64,000 nt of DNA, taken from assembly GCA_012270555.1 (NCBI GenBank), contig JAAXIC010000008.1:2426-66425 (forward strand). The letters are read 5' to 3'. The notes under the pieces were generated by a model, which searched no databases, had not been told where the DNA came from, and was given only the letters and a program-made list of their open reading frames with translations. Of the stretch, positions 19,641-29,036 are shown one piece after another. The first letter of the stretch is position 1. Each line of letters starts with the position of its first letter. This DNA is from Chloroflexota bacterium. Lineage in GTDB: Bacteria > Chloroflexota > UBA11872 > VXOZ01. Both the position numbers and the translations under genes were made by a program.

Positions 19641-20627
19641 TCACGAGACGGGAGATGCGTCGACCTGATAATCGAAATACGTCGTTGTGATGAGGGTGTG
19701 CAGGTCGCGACAGAAAGCGGCCAAATCCTGTAGCGCCTGCTCCCGGTCTTCCAGGTCGGGCCAATCGTAATAGATCAGTGACCCCAGGCGGCCGGCGAGC
19801 CGTCGGGTCGCGCCGCTGGATTCGGCATTCGGCCCTGGACCGATAGCGTCAAGCTGCGCACCCACAACGTCGAGTGATTGGCACAATGAATCGGGCAGGA
19901 GCGGATCCGTAGCCAAGAGGTCCAGAACCTGGTTCGGCTGCACGTCCACGCTATAGCTGCGGTTATAGACTTCCAACGCATGGTAGGCGCGCAAGAGGCT
20001 AGTCCAGTCGGCTTCAGACGACTCTTCAAAGTGGACTTCCGTGGCGAGTTGTGCCTGAAAAAGGGAGACTGCGAGTTGGGCGCGTTCGATGAAGCGACCC
20101 AACTGCAAGAAGTGCCACCCGGCGTCGCGGTACATCGTGGCCGCCGCGACACCTATGAGCGTGTTTATCTCATTGGTGGTCTGAGTGTAGAAGCTCTCTG
20201 GAGACGTGGCCCAAATGTCTTGAATGTCTCGTCCTTGCAGGCGCAAGTAAACCAGGTTCAAGTGCGACCACATCTCCGCGCTGACGCAGTTGCGCGTCTG
20301 GCGGGCGTTCTCCCGCGCCATGGCAAAGCAACTCCACACGGAACCGGGGTTCGAGCGCTCGAAGGTGAGGTCGTCGGCAAGGGTGTACGAGTCGGCCAGC
20401 GTGAAGTCTTCTTCAAAAGAGCCGTCATCACTAGCGGTGAGTCCGAGGCTGCCCCCAGGCGGGAGCCGGTTGACGCTTATGTAAATGCGACTCCAACCAA
20501 AGTAGATTTCCTGGACGGGGCGGTCCACCAAAGCCGCCGTCTGCAATTGCAGCAGGCGGCAGAGGTGTTGCGCCCTTTCGAGATACCGCCCCATCCAATA
20601 GAGGCCTTGTGCGCTGCGTGAGAGCAT
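19641..20627 (-). CDS. alpha-E domain protein (DUF403)
   Basis: All-helical alpha-E protein of 328 residues, starting MLSRSAQGLYWMGRYLERAQ, a strongly conserved N-terminus of the family. It normally occurs with a circularly permuted ATP-grasp enzyme and a transglutaminase-like protein, as it does here, and the set is thought to make and process a peptide or modify a substrate; the biochemical role of alpha-E itself is unknown. I use the ATG at 20627 because it fits the family and GAGGAA lies upstream. The gene follows amt by 26 bases and is four bases from the transglutaminase gene. Confidence 0.88.
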   Translation of the reverse strand: MLSRSAQGLYWMGRYLERAQHLCRLLQLQTAALVDRPVQEIYFGWSRIYISVNRLPPGGSLGLTASDDGSFEEDFTLADSYTLADDLTFERSNPGSVWSCFAMARENARQTRNCVSAEMWSHLNLVYLRLQGRDIQDIWATSPESFYTQTTNEINTLIGVAAATMYRDAGWHFLQLGRFIERAQLAVSLFQAQLATEVHFEESSEADWTSLLRAYHALEVYNRSYSVDVQPNQVLDLLATDPLLPDSLCQSLDVVGAQLDAIGPGPNAESSGATRRLAGRLGSLIYYDWPDLEDREQALQDLAAFCRDLHTLITTTYFDYQVDASPVS

Positions 20628-20653
20628 GCAGTGTGATTCCTCTACCACAACCT

Positions 20654-22051
20654 CTAGTCGTCGTCTTGCTCTTCAGGCATCAAGACGAATTCGGGATACG
20701 CTTCCAGACCCAACTCGGCGGTGTCTTGCCCCAGGCGCTCGACCTGGGCCGATACCCGCAGACTGAGTGCGATCTCTAGAATCTTCCAGAGAATCAGCGA
20801 GACTATGAAGACAAACGCGCCGATGGCAAGAATGCCAATGAGTTGCGTCACAATGTCGCCGCCGGCGGCAATGGCGACTGCCAGAGTGCCCCAAACTCCG
20901 GCGAACAAGTGGGCGGGGATTGCCCCCACAACGTCATCGAGCTTGACCTTCTCAAGCAGTTTGAGGCCGAGGGTGCAGATTATGCCGCCGATTGCGCCAA
21001 TGATGACGGCCCAAAAGTGCTGGGTGATGTCGGGTCCGGCCGTAATTGAAACCAGCCCCGCAATGGCGCCGTTCAAGCCGGCGAAGAGATCTGACCGCCC
21101 CAAGAGGGGTCGCGAGACAATGAGGGCCGCAATGACGCCGCCCGCTGCGGCGAGATTGGTGTTTACCAGCACGTGACCAATCGAGATTGCATCGACTGCG
21201 CTTCCCAGAGCTAACTGCGATCCGCCATTGAACCCGAACCAACCGAGCCACAAGATGAACACACCCAGCGTGACGAGGAGCACGTTGGACGGCGGCGTGG
21301 GTCTGGTCGTGCCATCCTTGCGGTACTTGCCAAGTCGGGGGCCGACGATGATGACACCGGCCAGCGCCGCCCAACCGCCGGTGCTGTGCACGATGGTCGA
21401 ACCGGCGAAGTCCTGGAAGCCCATGTCGGCCAGCCAGCCGCCACCCCACGTCCAAGCGCCGACTATGGGGTAGATGAGGGCGGTAAGGATCAGAATGAAG
21501 AGGAAGAACGACCACATGCGGACCCGCTCGGCCAGGGCGCCGGAAATGATGGAAGCGGTGGTCGCGACGAATACCATCTGGAAGAACCAGTCCGACATGA
21601 CCGAATAGCCGCTCTCGATCACGGCCGCCGCCGCGCTTTCGTCGCCATCGAGGAGCGCGAGTTCATCGGCGGAGGGACCGTAGAGGAGGTTGAACGAACC
21701 GATCAATCCTCCGAACCGATCCATACTCACATCGACATACATCAGGTTGTAGCCGATGAAGAAGTACGCGAGACCGGCGATTGAATAGAGACCGATATTC
21801 TTCAAGCAAATCATGGAGGCGTTCTTGGTGCGTACCGCGCCGGCCTCGAGCATCGTGAAGCCCGCGGCCATCCACATCACCAGTACGCCCCAAAGGAGGA
21901 ACGCAAATGTATTGAGGACAAACGTGGTCTCGCCGTCAGTCGCCGCGTGGGCGACCGCCGGCCGGACCAAGAAATAGAGAAACGTCAGCAGAATTACCGC
22001 CGCAATGACGGCGATACGACGATGACGCGCCAGAACGTCCGTGAATACCAT
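20654..22051 (-). CDS. amt: ammonium transporter, Amt family
   Basis: Inner-membrane ammonium/ammonia channel, 465 residues with about eleven membrane segments plus an N-terminal hydrophobic leader (residues ~13-35 ending AHA). Family motifs are VMWMAAGFTMLEAGAVRTKN, DFAGSTIVHSTGGWAALAGV with the pore histidine, FILWLGWFGFNGGS, and AIPAHLFAGVWGTLAVAIAA carrying the second pore histidine. The start at 22051 has AGGAGAGAGGG upstream. Unusually, it sits inside the ATP-grasp/alpha-E/transglutaminase operon (28 and 26 base gaps). No glnK/glnB gene is adjacent. A link between ammonia supply and the amide-forming enzymes is an inference. Confidence 0.95.
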   Translation of the reverse strand: MVFTDVLARHRRIAVIAAVILLTFLYFLVRPAVAHAATDGETTFVLNTFAFLLWGVLVMWMAAGFTMLEAGAVRTKNASMICLKNIGLYSIAGLAYFFIGYNLMYVDVSMDRFGGLIGSFNLLYGPSADELALLDGDESAAAAVIESGYSVMSDWFFQMVFVATTASIISGALAERVRMWSFFLFILILTALIYPIVGAWTWGGGWLADMGFQDFAGSTIVHSTGGWAALAGVIIVGPRLGKYRKDGTTRPTPPSNVLLVTLGVFILWLGWFGFNGGSQLALGSAVDAISIGHVLVNTNLAAAGGVIAALIVSRPLLGRSDLFAGLNGAIAGLVSITAGPDITQHFWAVIIGAIGGIICTLGLKLLEKVKLDDVVGAIPAHLFAGVWGTLAVAIAAGGDIVTQLIGILAIGAFVFIVSLILWKILEIALSLRVSAQVERLGQDTAELGLEAYPEFVLMPEEQDDD

Positions 22052-22079
22052 GTACCCTCTCTCCTGAATACTACGATCC

Positions 22080-23594
22080 TCAGTCTTCAACTACCCAGAA
22101 GTCTTTCCCGCCTCCTCCTTGACTAGAATTGACGACCAAGCTGCCCCGTCGCAAGGCAACGCGGCAGAACGCCCCGGGAACAATGCGAGTCTCGCGGCCG
22201 TGCAGCACAAACGGGCGCAGGTCTACGTGACGGGGCTCGAAGCGACCGTCAATGAAGCAGGGCGCGCGAGAGAGCGCAAGTACTGGCTGTGAAATGAATC
22301 CAGCCGGGTCCGCACGCAACTGTTCCGCGTATTCCTCCCGCTCCTGGGGTGATGCGTGAGGGCCAACCAGCATGCCGTAGCCACCGGATTCACCGACCCG
22401 TTTTACCACCATATCTTGTAAATTGTCAAGCGTATATTCCAAGTCCTCGCGTCTTCTGCAGAGATAGGTCTCGACATTCGCGAGGATCGGCTCTTCACTA
22501 AGGTAGTAGCGGATCATGTCAGGCACATAGGCATACATGCTCTTGTCGTCCGCAACGCCGGTGCCCGGCGCGTTCACGAGCGCCACGTTGCCCAGCTTGT
22601 AGGCATGGAGCAGGCCAGGCACGCCAAGCAGAGAATCCGGACGGAAAACGAGCGGATCCAAGAAGTCGTCGTCCACCCGCCGGTACACGACGTCAACGCG
22701 CCGCAATCCGGTGGTGGTGCGCATATAGACAAAACCGTTATTGACCAGCAGGTCGCGGCCTTCCACGAGTTCCGCGCCGATTTCACGGGCCAGGAAGATG
22801 TGCTCGTAAAAGGCGGAGTTGTATACGCCTGGCGTCAGTAAGACGATGGTGGGGTCGGATTGTCCACCCGGCGCAAGTTCCCGCAACGTAGTCTGGAGCA
22901 CCTGACCGTAGTGCTCGATTTCGCGTACGCGGGACCTTCGATACAGACGGCGGTAGCTCTTCTTTACCGCCTCACGGTTCGCGAGCATGTAAGAGACGCC
23001 GGAGGGAACACGCAAGTTATCCTCGAGCACACGGAAACCATCATTGGTGCGCACGATGTCAGTACCGCAAATCGCAACCCAGGTGCCATGAGGCGCGGAA
23101 AAGCCGCGCATCTCGACCCGGTACTGCGGGCACCCACGCACCATGTCCACGGGGATGACGCCATCGTGGACGATCCTCGGCTCGCCGTAAGGGTCATTGG
23201 AGCCGACTCTTCCGTATACATCCTCCAGGAAACTATTCAGCGCACTGATACGCTGTGTGAGGCCGGCTTCGATTTCCTGCCACTCGGTATTGGAAAGGAC
23301 CCGCGGCAGAGAATCGATGGGAATTATGCGCTCTTCAGCTTCCTCATCGCCGTAGACCGTGAAGGTAATGCCTTCGTTGGAAAATGACCGGGTAACCCGG
23401 TCTTGGATGTTCGCTAGTTCTTCAGAAGATAGTTGACAAAGAAGCTCGTAAAGGTCTTGACTGTGTTCTCGCGGCGTACCGTCTGGGAGAAACATCTCGT
23501 CGTAGACATCATCGTCTAGCTGATATTCGTCAAAATTCACGGCAAGTCTCGCATACGGCGCATCTTTGGATTTCCGCCAGGGTACAGGCAGCAC
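22080..23594 (-). CDS. circularly permuted ATP-grasp protein (DUF404/DUF407 family)
   Basis: Predicted peptide-forming or amide-forming ligase, about 500 residues. Recognisable segments are YDEMFLPDGTPREHSQDLYE near the N-terminus, VHDGVIPVDMVRGCPQYRVE, RVLEDNLRVPSGVSYMLANR (nucleotide-binding part), VVLLTPG-like IVLLTPGVYNSAFYEHIFLA, GNVALVNAPGTGVADDKSMY and the closing RVALRRGSLVVNSSQGGGGK. The listed start is a GTG without a good ribosome binding site; another GTG at 23540 (VNFDEYQLDD) agrees better with the family N-terminus. First gene of an operon continuing with amt, alpha-E and a transglutaminase-like gene. Confidence 0.9.
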   Translation of the reverse strand: MLPVPWRKSKDAPYARLAVNFDEYQLDDDVYDEMFLPDGTPREHSQDLYELLCQLSSEELANIQDRVTRSFSNEGITFTVYGDEEAEERIIPIDSLPRVLSNTEWQEIEAGLTQRISALNSFLEDVYGRVGSNDPYGEPRIVHDGVIPVDMVRGCPQYRVEMRGFSAPHGTWVAICGTDIVRTNDGFRVLEDNLRVPSGVSYMLANREAVKKSYRRLYRRSRVREIEHYGQVLQTTLRELAPGGQSDPTIVLLTPGVYNSAFYEHIFLAREIGAELVEGRDLLVNNGFVYMRTTTGLRRVDVVYRRVDDDFLDPLVFRPDSLLGVPGLLHAYKLGNVALVNAPGTGVADDKSMYAYVPDMIRYYLSEEPILANVETYLCRRREDLEYTLDNLQDMVVKRVGESGGYGMLVGPHASPQEREEYAEQLRADPAGFISQPVLALSRAPCFIDGRFEPRHVDLRPFVLHGRETRIVPGAFCRVALRRGSLVVNSSQGGGGKDFWVVED

Positions 23595-23898
23595 TCTACT
23601 ATCGACTCAGGCGCTAAAGTGGGAAACGCCGCAGTCGAGCGGAATAACGACACATGTCCCGCCAGAACAGTATCAAAACACGCAGGCAATTTCAAGCCAC
23701 GCTCCGAGTCCAAGTAGGTAACGCTGCTTCACGGATGCCTCGCGTGCCTCGCAAAGCCAAAGACGCATCCCTTACGACCGCTGAGGGTTGTCCGCAATGA
23801 CTCCGCAACGCCCAGAGGGGATGATTAGGAACCCGGCAAGCAAGAGCGCAGCCTACAGCCTAACTTCATTGTTCTACTGCCAGGACTCTTTAGCGTTA
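23595..23898. other. intergenic region between the ATP-grasp operon and the histidine kinase gene
   Basis: About 300 bases, no gene seen. Both neighbours are on the minus strand, so it should carry the end of the kinase operon and the ATP-grasp operon promoter. I find no clear hairpin with T-run and no confident promoter. Confidence 0.4.
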
Positions 23899-26085
23899 CT
23901 ATGCCTGAACCGCCGCTTCGTCAGCCTCTTCTGCAGCGTCTTCTGCAACCTCTTCTTCGATGGCTACCGGCTCAAGGGGGATTTCTATGGTCATCTCGGT
24001 GAATTCACCGGGCTCGGACTCTACGCGGATGCTGCCACCGCGACGGCGCACGATGTCGCTGGACATTGCCAGGCCGAGACCGGTGCCCTTGTCGGTAGGC
24101 TTGGTGGTGAAGAAGGGGTTGAAGATCTTCTCAATAACGTCAGGCGGGATGCCCGCGCCATTGTCTCTGATGCGAATTTCGGCGACTTCCTCGCCGCGCT
24201 TCGTGAAAAGCCATACCGTGGGACTGTAGTCGTTACTACCCGCCTGCTCGGCAGCGCGTCGTCTCTCGTCGGTCGCGTCGCAGGCGTTACTCACCATATT
24301 CAAGAAGACACGCCCCATGTCTTGCGGGATGACCTCGACCTCTCCCATCTCGGGATCTAAGTCTTGCTTCAAGTCCAATTGAAACTCCGTATCGGCAGCG
24401 CGCTTGCTATGGTAAGCGAGCCGGGCGTGTTCATCGAGGAGATTGTTGAGATTCGTGGGCTCCATACCCCCGGCGCCGCGACCCATGGAAAGCATGTCTT
24501 GCACGATGCGGTTGGCGCGTTCGCCGTGTGTGCGAATGCGTTCGAGGTTGCCGGTGAGATCGTCGGAAATCTCCTCAATGAGATCGTGGTCTTCCGCGCT
24601 GACTTCGCCGCCATTCTCACCCAAGACCTCTCGCAATTCTTCCAAGAGATCTTCTGAAGCTTCGGCGAAGTTCTTGACGAAGTTGAGCGGATTCTTGATC
24701 TCATGCGCCACACCCGCCGTAAGTTCACCGAGCGCCGCGAGTTTCTCGCGCATGACGATTTGATCCTGCGCTTTGCGTAGGTCGGCCAGCACGCTCTCGA
24801 GCTCATCATTCTTACCCTGAAGTTCGTCCGCGAGCTTTTCCACCAGATTAAGGCGCTGCACCTCCAAGGCGTGGCGGCGGAACACTTCAAGCGCGGCAGC
24901 CATATCGGCGACCTCATCGCGCCCGCCAATGTCGACCTGGGACTCCAGATCCCCGCCCGCCATGCTGCGCATCCAGTTGGAGAGCATTTCAATGCGGCGC
25001 ACTACGACACGGCCAACAAAGAGCCAGACGATGACGAGTGCGCCGACAATACTGATGAGGCCGATTGCCAGCAGGAGCAAACGGCCGGTAAAGATTGCCT
25101 GGGTAGAAGCCTGGGTGGCTTCATCAACACTGGCTGAAGCCGCGCTCACGAGACCCTCTACCTCGCTCAAGAGTTCATTGGCCAGATCATTGTTGCTTGC
25201 TAGCAATCCCTCTTGGTGCTGAACTAGCCGCAACTGCTGAGCGCGCAAGGCAAACACGCTTTCCAGCGCGAACAACTCTTCAAAAATAGGGACAAGCTCG
25301 GCGTAGAAGGGAGCATCCGATAGGGCAAAGAGGCTGCGCTCAATGCGACTCTGGGCAGACTCGAAACGCTCCCGCAAGGGCTCGACGAAAGTTGCATCGG
25401 AGACTACATATGAGTTTGCCAGGAGCTCAGTGGCGACGTTTGCTTCTCTACTCAGGATTTCCAGGTGGCGATATCGACTGAATTCTTCTTCGGAGAAGTG
25501 GATTTCCCGCGCCACCGCGGTCCCTCCAATTACCCTATAGCCTGTGATGAGATAGAAAATCTGATCGTCGATCAGGGGAGTTAGTATGTCTTCCAAACTG
25601 CCGCGCGTGGCGATTAGTTGAGCCCGCAACTGTTCACTCTGATCATTGAGAGCGAATGACTCCGACATACCGTCTTGAACCGCGCTGATGTTTGAAATGA
25701 GGGCATCGGCTCGAGCGCGCACACGCGCAAAACGTTCATCCGCCGCGTCGGCTTGCTCTAGTACTGCTAACTGCTCCTCCAGAGCGGCATGGGCATCGTC
25801 TATGCTAGCGGCCACACGGTTAAAGTCCTCGGTGGATGCAGCGCTCGTGAGGCGCGGCGCGGCAGCCTCCAATGAGTTGCTGTGCTGCGCCACCCTAAAG
25901 GCGGCTTCCATTTCGGGGACACTGCCCTCATTGACACGCCGTTGAACGTCCCCAACTTGGTTGAAAGAGAACCAACCGACAAGGCTGGCCGCGATGACGA
26001 GCGCCACCGCGCCGCCAATGCCCAGATAGAGTTGGGTGGAAATGCGGTATCTGGTCTCCAGTAGACCCTTTATCTGGTCGATCAC
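23899..26085 (-). CDS. membrane sensor histidine kinase with periplasmic helical domain and HAMP
   Basis: A 728-residue kinase: TM1 about 20-42, a ~290-residue helical extracytoplasmic domain, TM2 about 334-357, HAMP 358-410, a coiled coil, the HisKA box GELTAGVAHEIKNPLNFVKN with phospho-acceptor H461, and a HATPase domain with NMVSNACDATDE, DNGAGIPPDVIEKIFNPFFT and KGTGLGLAMS. The C-terminus is an acidic Ala/Glu tail. The GTG start overlaps the stop of the solute-binding lipoprotein gene (GTGA), so sensor and binding protein are co-translated; by analogy with TorT/TorS or LuxP/LuxQ the lipoprotein may present the ligand. The likely phospho-target is the REC-PP2C protein at 27784-28944, since no other response regulator is near. 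Confidence 0.92.
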   Translation of the reverse strand: MIDQIKGLLETRYRISTQLYLGIGGAVALVIAASLVGWFSFNQVGDVQRRVNEGSVPEMEAAFRVAQHSNSLEAAAPRLTSAASTEDFNRVAASIDDAHAALEEQLAVLEQADAADERFARVRARADALISNISAVQDGMSESFALNDQSEQLRAQLIATRGSLEDILTPLIDDQIFYLITGYRVIGGTAVAREIHFSEEEFSRYRHLEILSREANVATELLANSYVVSDATFVEPLRERFESAQSRIERSLFALSDAPFYAELVPIFEELFALESVFALRAQQLRLVQHQEGLLASNNDLANELLSEVEGLVSAASASVDEATQASTQAIFTGRLLLLAIGLISIVGALVIVWLFVGRVVVRRIEMLSNWMRSMAGGDLESQVDIGGRDEVADMAAALEVFRRHALEVQRLNLVEKLADELQGKNDELESVLADLRKAQDQIVMREKLAALGELTAGVAHEIKNPLNFVKNFAEASEDLLEELREVLGENGGEVSAEDHDLIEEISDDLTGNLERIRTHGERANRIVQDMLSMGRGAGGMEPTNLNNLLDEHARLAYHSKRAADTEFQLDLKQDLDPEMGEVEVIPQDMGRVFLNMVSNACDATDERRRAAEQAGSNDYSPTVWLFTKRGEEVAEIRIRDNGAGIPPDVIEKIFNPFFTTKPTDKGTGLGLAMSSDIVRRRGGSIRVESEPGEFTEMTIEIPLEPVAIEEEVAEDAAEEADEAAVQA

Positions 26086-27365
26086 GGTTGTACGTCTCGC
26101 AGTGTGCTGACTGATTGATAGTTGCCGTCGGAGTCAATCATAGTCAGGAAGACCTCGTCAGATCCTTGATTGTCATTCATTCCCTCATAGTTGAGCCTAA
26201 AGCCACCGAGGTCAATCAAACCGATGTTTCGTACGCTTTCCAGAAAGCACTGCCGGGTAGGCTCTGAGCCACAGTGCTGGAGCGCGGCGATAGCCAAGCG
26301 CCCAGCGAGGTAGCCCTCAAGGGAGACAAAGCTAGGATCGTGCCACGAAGACAATTCGCGCGTAGCGTCAAGGTACTCCTTGACGATAGGAAGAGTGCGG
26401 TCTGTGGGAAAGGGCACCACCTGTGTCACGAATACGCCTTCACCTTCTGGCCCAAGCTCCTCCGCCAAGGCGTTGCTGCCGACGAACGACACCGTCATAA
26501 ATATCGCATCCATGTCAATCTGCCGTGCCCATTTGATCAGCGCAGCCACCGGATTGTAGGCGCCGATCATGATGACCGCTTCCGGCTCGCCGCGCCGCAA
26601 GTCGAGCAAAGCCGCTTTGACGGCGGTGGTGTTGCGCGTGTATACGCCGATGGAAACCATCTCCATATCACGCTTCTCCAAGGCCAATCGCACACCGTTG
26701 TAACCGGCGCGTCCGTAGGAGTCATCCTGATAGAGCACGCCGATACGCGTGATGCCCAAGTCGGCGGTCAAGCGTTCAACCATCTCCTCGGTCTCTTGAT
26801 AGTACGAGGCACGCAGGTTTATTACATTGACCAAATCGGGATTGCGCAGGATTTCGGCGCCGGTGAAGGGGGCAATGTAAGGGACGCCTGCTTCAAAGGC
26901 TACCGGGACTGCGGAACGAGAGGTTGGTGTGCCAACAGCGCCAATGAGGGCGAACACGCCGTGTTCTTCAATGAGCTTTCTGGTGTTGGCAATGGCGAGC
27001 TCCGGCTCGTATTTGTCGTCGAAAGAAAGAAGAATCAACTCACGGCCATGCACGCCGCCCTGCTGGTTTATTTCGTGAAAGGCGGCCCTAATGCCAAACT
27101 CCATGTTCTGGCCAAGTTCTCCAGCAGGGCCGGTAGAGGCTGCGGATTGGCCGAAGAGGATTTGGCCAGCGGTGACGCCGGGAGCGGAAGTTTGGGGGTC
27201 TTCAGCTACGGATTCCGGCGTAGGAGTAGGCTCAACGACGGCAGATTCGCCATCTTGGGTTGTTGCCGAACAGCCAACGAGATTGGCGACCAAGACAAAC
27301 CCAACGAGCACCCTGATCCCAATGCGGGCCAGTGAGGTCGCCGCAAGGCAGGAGACCGTTTTCAT
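26082..27365 (-). CDS. periplasmic ligand-binding lipoprotein (branched-chain amino acid/amide type)
   Basis: Type I periplasmic binding protein of 427 residues with a signal peptide and lipobox (ANLVGC, lipidated Cys at about 32). The mature part begins ITAGQILFGQSAASTGPAGE like LivJ/UrtA-type proteins and keeps the GRELILLSFDDKYEPELAIA and GVLYQDDSYGRAGYNGVRLA segments. Its ATG overlaps the stop of the RsbW-like gene and its own stop overlaps the kinase start. No transporter permease or ATPase genes accompany it. I therefore infer a sensory rather than uptake role: binding an extracellular small molecule and passing the state to the coupled kinase. Ligand unknown. Confidence 0.88.
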   Translation of the reverse strand: MKTVSCLAATSLARIGIRVLVGFVLVANLVGCSATTQDGESAVVEPTPTPESVAEDPQTSAPGVTAGQILFGQSAASTGPAGELGQNMEFGIRAAFHEINQQGGVHGRELILLSFDDKYEPELAIANTRKLIEEHGVFALIGAVGTPTSRSAVPVAFEAGVPYIAPFTGAEILRNPDLVNVINLRASYYQETEEMVERLTADLGITRIGVLYQDDSYGRAGYNGVRLALEKRDMEMVSIGVYTRNTTAVKAALLDLRRGEPEAVIMIGAYNPVAALIKWARQIDMDAIFMTVSFVGSNALAEELGPEGEGVFVTQVVPFPTDRTLPIVKEYLDATRELSSWHDPSFVSLEGYLAGRLAIAALQHCGSEPTRQCFLESVRNIGLIDLGGFRLNYEGMNDNQGSDEVFLTMIDSDGNYQSVSTLRDVQP

Positions 27366-27781
27366 TTTGCTAAGCTCGTAACCAGGGTGAGACGGTTCTT
27401 GCCCTCTTCCCGCCGGTACTGCACGTCATCCATCATCTTGCGCACGAGATGGATGCCGAGGCCGCCAATATTCCTCTCTTCGAGTTCCGCGTTCACATCG
27501 GGTATTGGCGCGTCATGCAGCGGATCAAAAGGCCGACCGTCGTCTACGATCTCAATAGTGAGGGAGTCTTCTTCAGTGGTTAGGATAATGTCAATCTCAT
27601 GCAGACCGTCGTCGTGACCGTAGTTCATGACATTGATCACAACTTCCTCAAGGGCCAGATTCACCTTGAATGCAAGGTCTAACGGCCAATCGGCCTCTAG
27701 CGCAAAGTCTTCAATTGCGGCTGAGACCCGATCGAGTTCATCGTGTCTGGTCTCGACTTTTAGGCGCAACTCTGTACTCAA
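27362..27781 (-). CDS. RsbW/SpoIIAB-like anti-sigma factor serine kinase
   Basis: A 139-residue GHKL-fold ATP-binding protein. The N box (LALEEVVINVMNYGHDDG), the D-x-G region (EIVDDGRPFDP) and the lid/G box (NIGGLGIHLVRKMMDD) are intact, so it should bind ATP. In partner-switching, such a protein holds a sigma factor (or another target) until its STAS partner is dephosphorylated and displaces it. Start is TTG two bases after the phosphatase stop; no better start is visible. No sigma factor gene is adjacent, so the target must be encoded elsewhere or be a different protein. Confidence 0.9.
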   Translation of the reverse strand: MSTELRLKVETRHDELDRVSAAIEDFALEADWPLDLAFKVNLALEEVVINVMNYGHDDGLHEIDIILTTEEDSLTIEIVDDGRPFDPLHDAPIPDVNAELEERNIGGLGIHLVRKMMDDVQYRREEGKNRLTLVTSLAK

Positions 27782-27783
27782 CG

Positions 27784-28944
27784 TTACGACTCGCTACGAC
27801 TCAATGCTAGGCAGGTAATGTCGTCGGACTGCGGGGTTTCGCCTGCAAACTCCCGTACGGCGGCAAAGACCGCCTCGTTCGCTGCTTGTGGGTCTTGGGG
27901 AGAAACGGTTGCGAATACTTGTTGGAGACGCTCCTCTCCAAACTCTTCACCTTCGGTGTTCATCGCCTCCGTCACACCATCGGTATAGAGGAACACGGTA
28001 TCGCCGGGCGCCAGCGTTATAGACTGCTCCTTGTAGGGAAGGCCGGGCATTACGCCCAGCGCAATCCCTTTGGTCAATGGAAGAAAGGTAGAACTACCAT
28101 CGGTATGGACGATGAGCGGACTGTTGTGCCCGCCATTTGCGAAGGCAAGCTCTCCGTTCAACGGATTGTACACGGCGTAGAAGACGGTGACGAACATGCC
28201 GGCGTCGTTGTCCTCTTCCAGCAATTCATTGACTTCGCCAAGTACTTTACCGGGGTCGCCAATGCCAATAGCGGAACCCTTGAGAAGCGTGCGAGTGGAC
28301 ATCATGAAGAGTGCTGCCGGCACACCTTTATCCGAAACGTCTGCGATAGCCAGGCCGACGAAACCGTCTTCCATGTGCACGACGTCGAAGAAGTCCCCGC
28401 CGACATTGCGCGCGGGATCCATGCTGCCGTAGATCCGGTAATTATCACCTTGGGCAAACTCGGTGGGGAGAATCGATTGCTGGATCTGACTGGCCACGTT
28501 GAGTTCGTTCTGCAGTGCGACCAGCTTGTCGCGCGAGGAGAGGGCCTCGCGCCACTCAGTCATGTGGCTTAGCGTCCTGTCTATGGTGATCTTCAGATCC
28601 GCAAAGTCCAGCGGCTTGGTGACGAAGTCGAATGCGCCTCGATTCATCGCCGTGCGGATATTCTTCATGTCACCGTATGCCGAGACGATAACAGAGCGGA
28701 TGTTGGGGTCCACCTTGGGGATCTGTTCAAGCAGCGTCAGACCGTCCATGCGAGGCATATTGATATCGGAGAGAACCATATCGATATCGTCTTGCTCGTT
28801 CAAACGCTCCAGCGCTTCTATTCCGTTCTGAGCAAAAACGAAGGTATAGCGCCCGGCACGAATATGGCGCCGCATACGCTGCAGCATGAGCGGCTCGAGA
28901 TCCGGTTCATCGTCGACTACGAGGATCTTGTAGGGTGGTTCCAT
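27784..28944 (-). CDS. response regulator with PP2C/SpoIIE phosphatase output (RsbU-like)
   Basis: A 386-residue two-domain protein. The receiver domain (1-125) has the acidic pair D11/D12, phospho-acceptor D60 in LSDINMPRMDGLTLL and the conserved Lys in VTKPLDFADL. A short coiled linker leads to the SpoIIE/PP2C domain, with VASQIQQSILPTEF, ARNVGGDFFDVVHMEDGFVG and IADVSDKGVPAALFMMSTRT, the metal-binding Asp residues being in GGDFFD and ADVSDKG, and QSDDITCLALSR at the end. It would dephosphorylate the STAS protein when phosphorylated by the kinase at 23899-26085. It lies 92 bases after the STAS gene. Confidence 0.93.
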   Translation of the reverse strand: MEPPYKILVVDDEPDLEPLMLQRMRRHIRAGRYTFVFAQNGIEALERLNEQDDIDMVLSDINMPRMDGLTLLEQIPKVDPNIRSVIVSAYGDMKNIRTAMNRGAFDFVTKPLDFADLKITIDRTLSHMTEWREALSSRDKLVALQNELNVASQIQQSILPTEFAQGDNYRIYGSMDPARNVGGDFFDVVHMEDGFVGLAIADVSDKGVPAALFMMSTRTLLKGSAIGIGDPGKVLGEVNELLEEDNDAGMFVTVFYAVYNPLNGELAFANGGHNSPLIVHTDGSSTFLPLTKGIALGVMPGLPYKEQSITLAPGDTVFLYTDGVTEAMNTEGEEFGEERLQQVFATVSPQDPQAANEAVFAAVREFAGETPQSDDITCLALSRSES

Positions 28945-29036
28945 TATTCCCTTTCCTCAAGAACTACGGTATCAAGCCCATGTGACGTTTCCCATGAGCC
29001 AGCACGAGTTCTCGACGCCGCGAAACAATGGGCGGT

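Noticed and set aside
26274-27335. 353-codon plus-strand open frame opposite the binding lipoprotein
   Set aside because: Antisense shadow; the minus-strand product has a lipobox and type I binding-protein motifs.
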